From the NCBI GenBank assembly GCA_937902995.1, contig CALEKY010000072.1, forward strand, positions 1 through 20,258: 20,258 nucleotides of DNA. Direction: 5' to 3'. The stretch comes from an uncultured Sinobacteraceae bacterium (GTDB lineage Bacteria > Pseudomonadota > Gammaproteobacteria > Steroidobacterales > Steroidobacteraceae). The notes beneath the pieces are model-generated. The model did not search any database and had not been told where the DNA came from. It saw only the letters and a list, made by a program, of their open reading frames with translations. Positions within the stretch are counted from its first letter, which is position 1; every line of letters starts with the position of its first letter. A program made the position numbers and the translations under genes. Below are positions 13,872-20,258 of the stretch, in pieces.

Positions 13872-14552
13872 CTAGCGATCGTCCGTCGGCGAAGCGCCTT
13901 GTCCGGCATCGCCGATCACGTCTGCACCTGGCGGCACATGAAAAACGAATTGCGACGGATCCAAAGGCGGGTTGCGTTCGAGCTTCGAGAACGTGAGCAG
14001 CGTCGTTTGACCGAGCTTGTCGATGAGCTCCATGACCCGCAGTTCGGTTCCTGAAACGAACCCGAGACGCACGAGCTTGAAATCGGTGTCGTTGCGCTTG
14101 GGCTGCATGTGAACCCAGAACACGCCGCTCCGTTCGCTGACATCGGTTACATCGAAGTTGTCCGTAAGGGCGCCCTGTCCGCTCAACAGCATGGCGGGCG
14201 TGCCGGATAGCGCAAGATCGAGCTTGCGCACGGTGACTTGCTCGAGATCGCTGTCGTACACCCAAATGCGCGTACCGTCCGAAACGATCAATTGTTCGTA
14301 AGGATCGCGGTAATCCCAACGGAAACGGTTCGGACGCTGAATCGCAAGCGTACCGCTCGACTCGTCAGTTACTTGTCCCGAGCGATCCGCCAACGTCTGA
14401 GTGAACTCCGCTCGAAGCGTTTTCAGTCCATCCAGGAAGCGCTCGGCACGCTGGCGTCCTTCGTCGACCGTTGCGCTCGCGGCGTTGGTTGCAACACAGA
14501 CAGCGGCAATCAGCCCGAGCAAAACGTGAAACGGTTTTGTCATGCGCGACAT
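13872..14552 (-). CDS. lolA: outer-membrane lipoprotein carrier protein LolA
   Basis: A 226-residue periplasmic chaperone that takes lipoproteins from the LolCDE exporter and delivers them to LolB at the outer membrane. A signal peptide (MTKPFHVLLGLIAAVCVATN onward) is likely cleaved near ASA, about residue 27. The mature part has the LolA pattern: FLDGLKTLRAEFTQTLADR, GTLAIQRPNRFRWDYRDPYE, QLIVSDGTRIWVYDSDLEQV, then a basic-polar hinge, and LRVMELIDKLGQTTLLTFSK followed by the FVFHVPPGADVI ending. The ATG at 14552 overlaps the ftsK stop (TGATG), with GAGGA 5 bp upstream; a TTG one codon earlier and ATG 14543 are less favoured. Position directly after ftsK matches E. coli. Confidence 0.97.
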   Translation of the reverse strand: MSRMTKPFHVLLGLIAAVCVATNAASATVDEGRQRAERFLDGLKTLRAEFTQTLADRSGQVTDESSGTLAIQRPNRFRWDYRDPYEQLIVSDGTRIWVYDSDLEQVTVRKLDLALSGTPAMLLSGQGALTDNFDVTDVSERSGVFWVHMQPKRNDTDFKLVRLGFVSGTELRVMELIDKLGQTTLLTFSKLERNPPLDPSQFVFHVPPGADVIGDAGQGASPTDDR

Positions 14553-16927
14553 CAATCCTCGGGTGGCGGCGGTGCGAGCACTTCGCGCGTTCCGTTCGGC
14601 TGCAATGGACCGACGAGCCCCGCGGCTTCCATTGTCTCGACGAGGCGGGCCGCGCGGTTGTAGCCGATCTTGAGGCGCCGCTGCACGCCGGAAATCGACG
14701 CTTTGCGGCTTTCGAGCACGATGCGCACGGCTTGGTCGTACAAGGGATCTTGCTCGCCATCCGAACCGTCGCCTTCGCCGCCCTCGCCTGCCTCACCGGG
14801 CAGTCCAGGAATCGGCGCGCTCGGGCCTTCGAGAATTTCCTTGACGTAGTCCGGCGGCCCCGAGCCCTTCAATGCCGCGACGACACGGTGCACTTCGGCA
14901 TCGGAGACGAAAGCACCGTGGACGCGAATCGGCACAGATGTACCAGGCTGCAAGAACAACATATCGCCGTGGCCCAGCAATTGTTCCGCGCCCATCTGAT
15001 CGAGAATCGTCCGCGAGTCGACCTTCGCCGAGACCTGGAACGCAATGCGAGTCGGAATGTTCGCCTTGATCAAGCCAGTGATCACGTCCACCGAAGGACG
15101 CTGAGTCGCGAGGATCAAGTGAATACCCGATGCGCGCGCCTTCTGCGCGAGCCGTGCGATCAGCTCTTCGACCTTCTTGCCGACGATCATCATCATGTCG
15201 GCCAGCTCGTCGACGATCACGACGATGAACGGTAGCGGATCGAGGAACGGCACTTCCTCGGGATTGCCTTCCGGTCCGAGCATCTTCATGAGCAGCGGAT
15301 CGCGAATGGGCTGACCTGCTTCGCGCGCCTCGGCGAGTTTGCGATTGAAGCCCGCGAGATTGCGAACACCGAGCGCCGCCATGAGCTGATACCGACGCTC
15401 CATCTCAGCGACGCACCAGCGAAGCGCGTTCGCCGCTTCCTTCATGTCGGTGACGACCGGCGCGAGCAAGTGCGGAATGCCTTCGTAGACCGACAGCTCG
15501 AGCATCTTCGGGTCGATCATGATCATGCGCACCTGCTCGGCCGTCGACTTGTAGAGCAGCGACAAGATCATCGCGTTCACGGCCGTCGACTTACCGGAAC
15601 CGGTCGTACCGCCGACGAGCAAGTGCGGCATGCGCGCGAGATCAGCAACGACGGGATGACCGCCGATGTCCTTGCCGAGCACGAGCGACAGCGGCGAGCT
15701 CATCTCGTCGTAGGTCTTCGATTTGATGATCTCGCCGAGTGTGACGAGCTCGCGTTTCTCGTTCGGGATCTCGAGACCCACGGTGGACTTACCGGGAATG
15801 ATCTCGACGATGCGGACGCTGACGGCCGAGAGCGATCGCGCGAGGTCCTTCGCCAGATTGCTGATCTGGCTGACCTTCACGCCCGGCGCGGGCCGAAGCT
15901 CGAAGCGCGTGACGACGGGACCTGGGTGGACTTCCACGACTTCGGCTTCGACGCCGAAATCGCGCAGCTTGAGCTCGACCAGCCGCGACATGGCCTCGAG
16001 CGCCTCGGCCGAATAGCCGCCCTGCTGCGGGGGCGGATCATCGAGCAACGACAGCGGCGGCAGCTCCTTCGAAGCCGGTTTTTCGAAGAGCGGCACCTGC
16101 CGTTCTTTCTCGACGCGCTCGCTCTTCTCGACTTTCGGTACGGGCTGCTCGATCTTCGGCGGCGGGCGGCTCGCAACGCGCTTCTTCTCCTCGCGCACGA
16201 CTTCCTTGCGCGCCTGTTTCATTTCGCGGCCCGCCTTGATGTCCCGTGCGCTCGCGATCTTTGCGGAAACCCAATCGAACGCTGCGAGCGTTGCACGACC
16301 GGTCCGATCCATCACCTCGATCCACGACAAGCCGGCAAACAACGACACCCCGGCCAGCCACAAAGCGAGGAGGAGCAGCGTCCCGCCGAGGAAGCTCAAG
16401 TTGGCTTGCGCGTGTTCGCCGATGAACGCGCCCAGAATGCCGCCCGCGGAGTTCGGATACGAAGGCGCCGTGAAATGCAGGCTTGCGAGCCCACAACTCG
16501 TGACCAGCGTGAGGAAGAAACCGAGTGCGCGAAACGCGAGCGTGGCGCGCGATTGTCCGGGCTCCTTCCCTGGTTCACGGTACAGCAGCCATCCCGTGTA
16601 GCCGATCATCACAGGAAGCAGAAAGGCCGGTGCTCCGAAGAGCAAGATCAGCAATCCGGATAGATGCGCCCCAAAGGGGCCGATGACGTTCGACACCGGG
16701 CCCGGCTCGCCCGTCGTCGCGAAGGAAGGATCGTTTCGATCGTAGGTCAGGAGCGCGGCGAGCACGATCAGCGCCAGCGCGCCGAACACCCACAGTGCGC
16801 CTTCGCGCAGTGAGCGGACGACCGTCGGTCCCAACCGCTGTCCGTTACGTGCTTCTGCTGTGCTTGCCAATGTCTTGCCTTCTTCGTCCGAGCTCACCTG
16901 CGCGAGTCGCCGCAGATGCCTTTGCAT
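14552..16927 (-). CDS. ftsK: FtsK/SpoIIIE DNA translocase
   Basis: A 791-residue cell-division DNA pump that clears and aligns chromosome ends at the septum and activates XerCD at dif. Residues 43-200 contain four hydrophobic segments (about 43-62, 88-116, 131-152 and 178-200) that anchor it in the septal membrane. A charged, proline-rich linker (225-305) is much shorter than in E. coli, so the protein is of the compact type. The motor follows: alpha/beta region about 310-420, Walker A GGTTGSGKS (439-447), Walker B FIVVIVDELAD (567-577), and LATQRPSVDVITG. The last 65 residues (DPLYDQAVRIVLESRKASIS, then RLKIGYNRAARLVETMEAAG) are the winged-helix gamma domain that reads KOPS. ATG 16927 has a weak ribosome-binding site; GTG 16897 is an alternative. 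Confidence 0.97.
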   Translation of the reverse strand: MQRHLRRLAQVSSDEEGKTLASTAEARNGQRLGPTVVRSLREGALWVFGALALIVLAALLTYDRNDPSFATTGEPGPVSNVIGPFGAHLSGLLILLFGAPAFLLPVMIGYTGWLLYREPGKEPGQSRATLAFRALGFFLTLVTSCGLASLHFTAPSYPNSAGGILGAFIGEHAQANLSFLGGTLLLLALWLAGVSLFAGLSWIEVMDRTGRATLAAFDWVSAKIASARDIKAGREMKQARKEVVREEKKRVASRPPPKIEQPVPKVEKSERVEKERQVPLFEKPASKELPPLSLLDDPPPQQGGYSAEALEAMSRLVELKLRDFGVEAEVVEVHPGPVVTRFELRPAPGVKVSQISNLAKDLARSLSAVSVRIVEIIPGKSTVGLEIPNEKRELVTLGEIIKSKTYDEMSSPLSLVLGKDIGGHPVVADLARMPHLLVGGTTGSGKSTAVNAMILSLLYKSTAEQVRMIMIDPKMLELSVYEGIPHLLAPVVTDMKEAANALRWCVAEMERRYQLMAALGVRNLAGFNRKLAEAREAGQPIRDPLLMKMLGPEGNPEEVPFLDPLPFIVVIVDELADMMMIVGKKVEELIARLAQKARASGIHLILATQRPSVDVITGLIKANIPTRIAFQVSAKVDSRTILDQMGAEQLLGHGDMLFLQPGTSVPIRVHGAFVSDAEVHRVVAALKGSGPPDYVKEILEGPSAPIPGLPGEAGEGGEGDGSDGEQDPLYDQAVRIVLESRKASISGVQRRLKIGYNRAARLVETMEAAGLVGPLQPNGTREVLAPPPPED

Positions 16928-17191
16928 CCGTACGAACTGCGCGATGCGGCCAGTTAACCAGAATGCCGCAGCAACTCAAATGTCCGATTTCGCGTTCGTG
17001 CGTCGGCGTTTACGCTCTCGATCGCTGTCATCGAATCGCTCTATTTGGCGCCTTCGTCGGGCATTCCTTACCATTGCGCGACCGCCGGTCCGATCGGCGG
17101 CGTTGGGCGTCGGCACCGCGTCGGCGCCTTTACCCGGATGAACGCGGATGGGCCGCGGCAATCCCGTTCGAACTTTCGAGGTCAATCATAC
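16928..17191. other. divergent intergenic region between ftsK and trxB
   Basis: This 264-bp gap must hold promoters for both directions. On the plus strand TTGGCG (17045-17050) and TACCAT (17069-17074), 18 bp apart, are a weak promoter candidate for trxB. On the minus strand no pair stands out. In E. coli this position holds lrp; no lrp-like reading frame is present here. Confidence 0.4.
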
Positions 17192-18160
17192 ATGAGCACT
17201 CCCCTTCACTCGCGCATCCTCATCCTGGGATCCGGTCCGGCTGGCTATTCGGCCGCAGTGTATGCAGCGCGCGCCAACCGCAATCCGGTCCTCTTGACGG
17301 GACTCGAAGAAGGCGGACAGCTCATGACGACCGTCGAGGTCGACAATTGGCCGGGCGACCCGGAAGGATTGACGGGCCCGCTGTTGATGGAACGCATGCG
17401 CAAGCACGCCGAGCGCTTCGGTACGCAAATCATCAACGACCACATCAACAAGGTCGACCTGTCCAAGCGTCCCTTCTGGCTCGAAGGCGACCGCGGCACG
17501 TACACGACGGACGCATTGATCATCGCGACGGGTGCGACGGCAAAGTATCTGGGTCTGCCGTCCGAGCAACACTTTCGCGGACGGGGCGTATCGGCGTGTG
17601 CGACGTGCGATGGATTCTTCTTCAAGAACCAAAAGGTCGCCGTCGTCGGCGGCGGCAATACTGCCGTCGAAGAGGCGCTGTACCTGTCTAACATCGCCTC
17701 GCATGTCACGTTGATCCACCGCCGCGATTCACTGCGGGCGGAAAAGATTCTGCAATCCCAGCTGTTCGAGAAGGAACGCCAAGGCAAGGTACGCATTGTG
17801 TGGAATCACACGGTCGATGAAGTGCTCGGCGACGACAACGGCGTAACAGGCGTGCGCATCGCAAATGTTGCGGACGGCTCGAAGACGGACATCGAAGTGA
17901 GCGGGCTCTTCGTCGCCGTCGGCCACGCGCCGAATACGCAGCTGTTCGAAGGCCAGCTCGAAATGAAGAACGGCTACTTGATCGTGCGCTCCGGTCTCGA
18001 GGGCTTTGCCACTCAGACCAGCGTGCCCGGCGTCTTTGCAGCGGGCGACGTCGCCGATCATGTCTATCGGCAAGCGATCACTTCGGCAGGTACCGGTTGC
18101 ATGGCCGCATTGGACGCCGATAAGTACCTGGACCAGCTAGACGCCCAGCAATCCAAGTAG
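17192..18160 (+). CDS. trxB: thioredoxin-disulfide reductase
   Basis: A 322-residue cytoplasmic flavoenzyme that passes electrons from NADPH through FAD to thioredoxin. The FAD-binding fingerprint GSGPAGYSAAVYAAR lies at residues 13-27, EGGQLMTTVEVDNWPG at 40-55, and IIATGATAKYLGLP at 110-123. The redox centre is CATC in SACATCDGFFF, with Cys136 and Cys139. The NADPH site shows VVGGGNTAVEEALYL from 151, then IHRRDSLRAEKILQ. The C-terminal FAD motif is VPGVFAAGDVAD. The length is standard. ATG 17192 follows CGAGG at a suitable distance and gives the usual start; the frame is open to 17045, but the added residues do not look like the family. It leads a plus-strand unit with the next two genes, divergent from ftsK. 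Confidence 0.98.
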   Translation: MSTPLHSRILILGSGPAGYSAAVYAARANRNPVLLTGLEEGGQLMTTVEVDNWPGDPEGLTGPLLMERMRKHAERFGTQIINDHINKVDLSKRPFWLEGDRGTYTTDALIIATGATAKYLGLPSEQHFRGRGVSACATCDGFFFKNQKVAVVGGGNTAVEEALYLSNIASHVTLIHRRDSLRAEKILQSQLFEKERQGKVRIVWNHTVDEVLGDDNGVTGVRIANVADGSKTDIEVSGLFVAVGHAPNTQLFEGQLEMKNGYLIVRSGLEGFATQTSVPGVFAAGDVADHVYRQAITSAGTGCMAALDADKYLDQLDAQQSK

Positions 18161-18167
18161 GAGGGCC

Positions 18168-19322
18168 ATGCGCGCACGCACCCTGTCCTCGATCGCAAGC
18201 GTGCCGGCAGCCCAATGGAACGAGCTCGAGCTCGGCGGCAACCCGTTCCTGCGCCACGAGTTCCTGTCGGCACTGGAGCAAACCGGGTGCGTCGGCCAGT
18301 CCACGGGATGGCTGCCCTATCACCTCGTACTGGAAGCGGACGGCGAGCTGATCGGCGCCTTACCGCTATATAAGAAGAACCATTCCTGGGGTGAATTCGT
18401 CTTCGATTGGGCTTGGGCACGGGCCTACAACCAAGCCGGACTCCCCTATTACCCGAAGCTCGTCAGCATGGTGCCGTTCTCGCCCGTGCCGGGATCGCGA
18501 TTGCTGGTCAAACGCGGGATCGATGGCGGCGCTGTCAGACTTCGACTGATCGAAGAGCTCGCCCAACTCGCCGAGCGCGAAAGGTACTCGTCCGTACACG
18601 TGCTTTTTGCGCTCGAGGATGAGCTGCAGTTGTTGAGGCGCGCCGGATTTCTGGTCCGACACGATTGCCAATTTCATTGGTTCAATCGCGGCTACCGCAC
18701 GTTCGACGACTTCATTGCAACCTTCCGGGCTGAGAAGCGTAAGAAAGCGCTCCGGGAGCGCCGCCGCATCAAGGATGCCGGCGTGGAGTTCGTCACCTTG
18801 CACGGCGACGAGCTGGACCCAGATCTGTGGCGCACCGTGTTCGAGTTCTCGCAAAACACGTTTCAGCTGCGCGGTCACGAACATTATCTGAACGCCGAGT
18901 TCTTCATACGTCTCGCTGCAGCGCTTCCGCGATCGATCATGGTCAAGCTAGCCAAGTACGAGGATCAACCGATCGCCGCGGCAATATTCCTGCGCAGCGA
19001 CACGACGTTGTACGGCCGGTACTGGGGCTCGGCGGCCGACTTCCACAGCCTGCATTTCGAAACCTGCTATTACCAAGGGATCGAATACTGCATCGATCAG
19101 CGGCTGCAGCGCTTCGAGCCGGGAACACAAGGCGAGCACAAGGTGCCGCGCGGCTTCGAGCCGACGTACACTTGGTCGGCGCATTGGATCGCGGATGGCA
19201 GGTTTCGACGCGCCATCGATCACTATCTGACGCAGGAACGCGCTGCCATCGATGAGTACATGGCTTCGGCGCGTGCACACGTGCCGTTCCGTCGCGACTT
19301 GGAGAGCCAGGGGGCGGATTGA
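18168..19322 (+). CDS. GNAT-type N-acyltransferase (DUF482/COG3146)
   Basis: A 384-residue predicted N-acyltransferase of the DUF482 group, related in fold to FemAB/GNAT enzymes that attach amino acids to peptidoglycan or peptidoglycan-like substrates. Features: NPFLRHEFLSALEQTGCVGQ (about 24-43), GELIGALPLYKKNHSWGEFV and FDWAWARAYNQAGLPYYPKL in the first half. In the second half come FRAEKRKKALRERRRIKDAG, FYxF-type aromatic clusters around YLNAEFFIRL, and LYGRYWGSAADFHSLHFETC then YYQGIEYCI. No membrane segment or signal peptide is seen. A strong AGGAGGG site precedes ATG 18168, 7 bp after the trxB stop, and its TGA overlaps the aat ATG (TGATG). In E. coli, cydC and cydD occupy this position. 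The substrate is unknown. Confidence 0.88.
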   Translation: MRARTLSSIASVPAAQWNELELGGNPFLRHEFLSALEQTGCVGQSTGWLPYHLVLEADGELIGALPLYKKNHSWGEFVFDWAWARAYNQAGLPYYPKLVSMVPFSPVPGSRLLVKRGIDGGAVRLRLIEELAQLAERERYSSVHVLFALEDELQLLRRAGFLVRHDCQFHWFNRGYRTFDDFIATFRAEKRKKALRERRRIKDAGVEFVTLHGDELDPDLWRTVFEFSQNTFQLRGHEHYLNAEFFIRLAAALPRSIMVKLAKYEDQPIAAAIFLRSDTTLYGRYWGSAADFHSLHFETCYYQGIEYCIDQRLQRFEPGTQGEHKVPRGFEPTYTWSAHWIADGRFRRAIDHYLTQERAAIDEYMASARAHVPFRRDLESQGAD

Positions 19323-20056
19323 TGCGAGGCTCGATCGTTTGGCTTTCGGAGCGCGACTCGCCGGATGCCTTTCCTCCGGTCGAGCGCGCCCTGCGCGAAC
19401 CTGACGGCCTGCTGGCCGCCGGAGGCGACCTGTCCCCTGCCCGGCTTCTCGCTGCTTACCGCCGCGGCATCTTCCCCTGGTATTCCTACGGGCAACCGAT
19501 CTTGTGGTGGTGTCCTGACCCCCGGGCGGTGTTGTTCCCCCAGGAATTCAAGACTTCGCGCAGCCTTGCAAAATCGATGCGCAACAAGGGCATGCACACG
19601 CGGATCGATTATGCATTCGACGCCGTTATCGAGGCATGCGGCAGCGAGGAAATCCGCCCCCAAGGAACGTGGCTTTCGAGCGAGATGCAAGACGCCTATT
19701 CGCGATTGCATCGCCTTGGGTATGCCCACAGTGTTGAGACTTGGATGGGCGACAGGCTTGTCGGCGGCCTGTACGGCGTCGCCATAGGGCGGATCTTTTT
19801 CGGCGAGTCGATGTTCAGCCGTGAACGCGACGCCTCCAAGATCGCGTTACGCAGGCTGTGCGATTTTCTGCTCGAATGCGGGTTTCTGCTGATCGACTGT
19901 CAAATGGCGACCCCGCATTTAATGAGCCTTGGGGCGAGGTTGATGCCGAGACGCGAGTTCGTTTCGTTGCTTGCAGACCACGCCTCCCTCGACCCGGCAA
20001 TGCAACGCTGGGCAAGAACCCGCGAAGGAGAAGCCGGAGCTGAGTCCAAGACTTGA
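19322..20056 (+). CDS. aat: leucyl/phenylalanyl-tRNA--protein transferase
   Basis: A 244-residue enzyme that adds Leu or Phe from charged tRNA to proteins with N-terminal Arg or Lys, making them N-end-rule substrates for ClpS and ClpAP. Motifs are clear: GLLAAGGDLSPARLLAAYRR, GIFPWYSYGQPILWWCPDPR, WLSSEMQDAYSRLHRLGYAH, SVETWMGDRLVGGLYGVAIG, FFGESMFSRERDASKIAL, and LLIDCQMATPHLMSLGARLM with the end RREF. The length is typical. ATG 19322 shares a base with the preceding stop and has an AGGGGG ribosome-binding site; a TTG one codon earlier is less likely. Its position beside infA is the same as in E. coli. Confidence 0.97.
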   Translation: MRGSIVWLSERDSPDAFPPVERALREPDGLLAAGGDLSPARLLAAYRRGIFPWYSYGQPILWWCPDPRAVLFPQEFKTSRSLAKSMRNKGMHTRIDYAFDAVIEACGSEEIRPQGTWLSSEMQDAYSRLHRLGYAHSVETWMGDRLVGGLYGVAIGRIFFGESMFSRERDASKIALRRLCDFLLECGFLLIDCQMATPHLMSLGARLMPRREFVSLLADHASLDPAMQRWARTREGEAGAESKT

Positions 20057-20099
20057 GTTTGCCGGCAGAGGACGTGCGCGCGAAGGCTCCCGTTATTCA

Positions 20100-20128
20100 T
20101 TGCAATGGGTGTAGCCTTTATGCACAAT
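20100..20128 (+). promoter_or_regulatory. candidate infA promoter with stringent-type discriminator
   Basis: TTGCAA (20100-20105) and CACAAT (20123-20128) are separated by exactly 17 bp, each 4 of 6 to consensus. The bases after the -10 are TCGCGCGC, a GC-rich discriminator typical of growth-rate-regulated promoters. The leader would be about 38 nt. The 13 bases TGCACAATTCGCG are the same as in the candidate tRNA-Ala promoter on the opposite strand near 305-317. Confidence 0.55.
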
Positions 20129-20172
20129 TCGCGCGCTTTCCGGGGGCAACCCGGTGATTCGTACGAGAGCGC

Positions 20173-20258
20173 ATGTCGAAAGAGGGTGTCATCCAGATGG
20201 AAGGTCGTGTCATCGACACGCTTCCGAACACCACGTTCCGAGTCCAGCTCGAGAACGG
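20173..20258 (+). CDS. infA: translation initiation factor IF-1, cut by window end
   Basis: Only the first 28 codons are inside the window, reading MSKEGVIQMEGRVIDTLPNT then TFRVQLEN, which matches the start of bacterial IF-1. IF-1 is an OB-fold protein of about 72 residues that binds the ribosomal A site during initiation. The ATG at 20173 is preceded by GAGAG at a short distance. It sits downstream of aat on the same strand with its own candidate promoter in the 116-bp gap. The partial length and perfect family N-terminus leave little doubt. Confidence 0.95.
   Translation, partial: MSKEGVIQMEGRVIDTLPNTTFRVQLEN

Noticed and set aside
15470..16663. 397-codon open frame antisense to ftsK
   Set aside because: Its composition is dominated by Arg, Asp, Leu and His with no motif, and it lies wholly inside the well-supported ftsK gene.

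Overview
The window looks like a chromosomal segment of a GC-rich gammaproteobacterium. The main evidence is the right half, where infA, aat, trxB and, divergently, ftsK, lolA, rarA and serS keep the order known from Escherichia coli. The large TonB-dependent receptor, the Tat-exported small proteins and the short-period intergenic repeats fit Xanthomonadales/Steroidobacterales-like bacteria better than enterics, but that narrower placement is an inference.

Left edge (1-1331): two minus-strand tRNA genes, Arg(CCT), cut by the window start, and Ala(CGC). They are followed by a two-gene minus-strand unit encoding a membrane-anchored histidine-phosphatase-like protein and YjbQ. The phosphatase-like protein has Asn where the family has its second catalytic His.

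Accessory region (1502-9360): a GntR/HutC regulator, then two divergent transcription units. The minus-strand unit encodes a 933-residue TonB-dependent receptor, a Tat-exported single-domain SnoaL-like protein and a tandem-domain SnoaL-like protein without a signal peptide. The plus-strand unit encodes an exported tandem ferredoxin-like (EthD/dabb type) protein and a secreted type-B carboxylesterase. A 20-bp near-palindrome with a HutC-like core overlaps the predicted -10 boxes of both promoters. The simplest model is a regulated uptake and processing pathway for a bulky ester or lactone: outer-membrane import, periplasmic hydrolysis, then work by small barrel-fold proteins. The substrate cannot be read from the sequence. 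This is the best candidate for an undescribed system here.

tRNA-Ser region (9361-10067): a U-rich terminator, an octamer repeat tract, tRNA-Ser(TGA), a run of hairpins, and an exact 39-bp second copy of the 5' half of the same tRNA. It looks like the scar of recombination at the tRNA gene.

Core region (10068-20258): a Bax-inhibitor-1/YccA-family membrane protein and a strong terminator. Then comes the tightly packed minus-strand ftsK-lolA-vanZ-like-rarA series with overlapping or near-touching junctions, with serS 81 bp further on. Divergent from ftsK is trxB, an N-acyltransferase-like gene and aat, and then infA, cut by the window end. Relative to E. coli, a VanZ-like gene sits between lolA and rarA, and the acyltransferase-like gene occupies the place of cydDC. 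No CRISPR array, intact insertion sequence or rRNA gene was seen.
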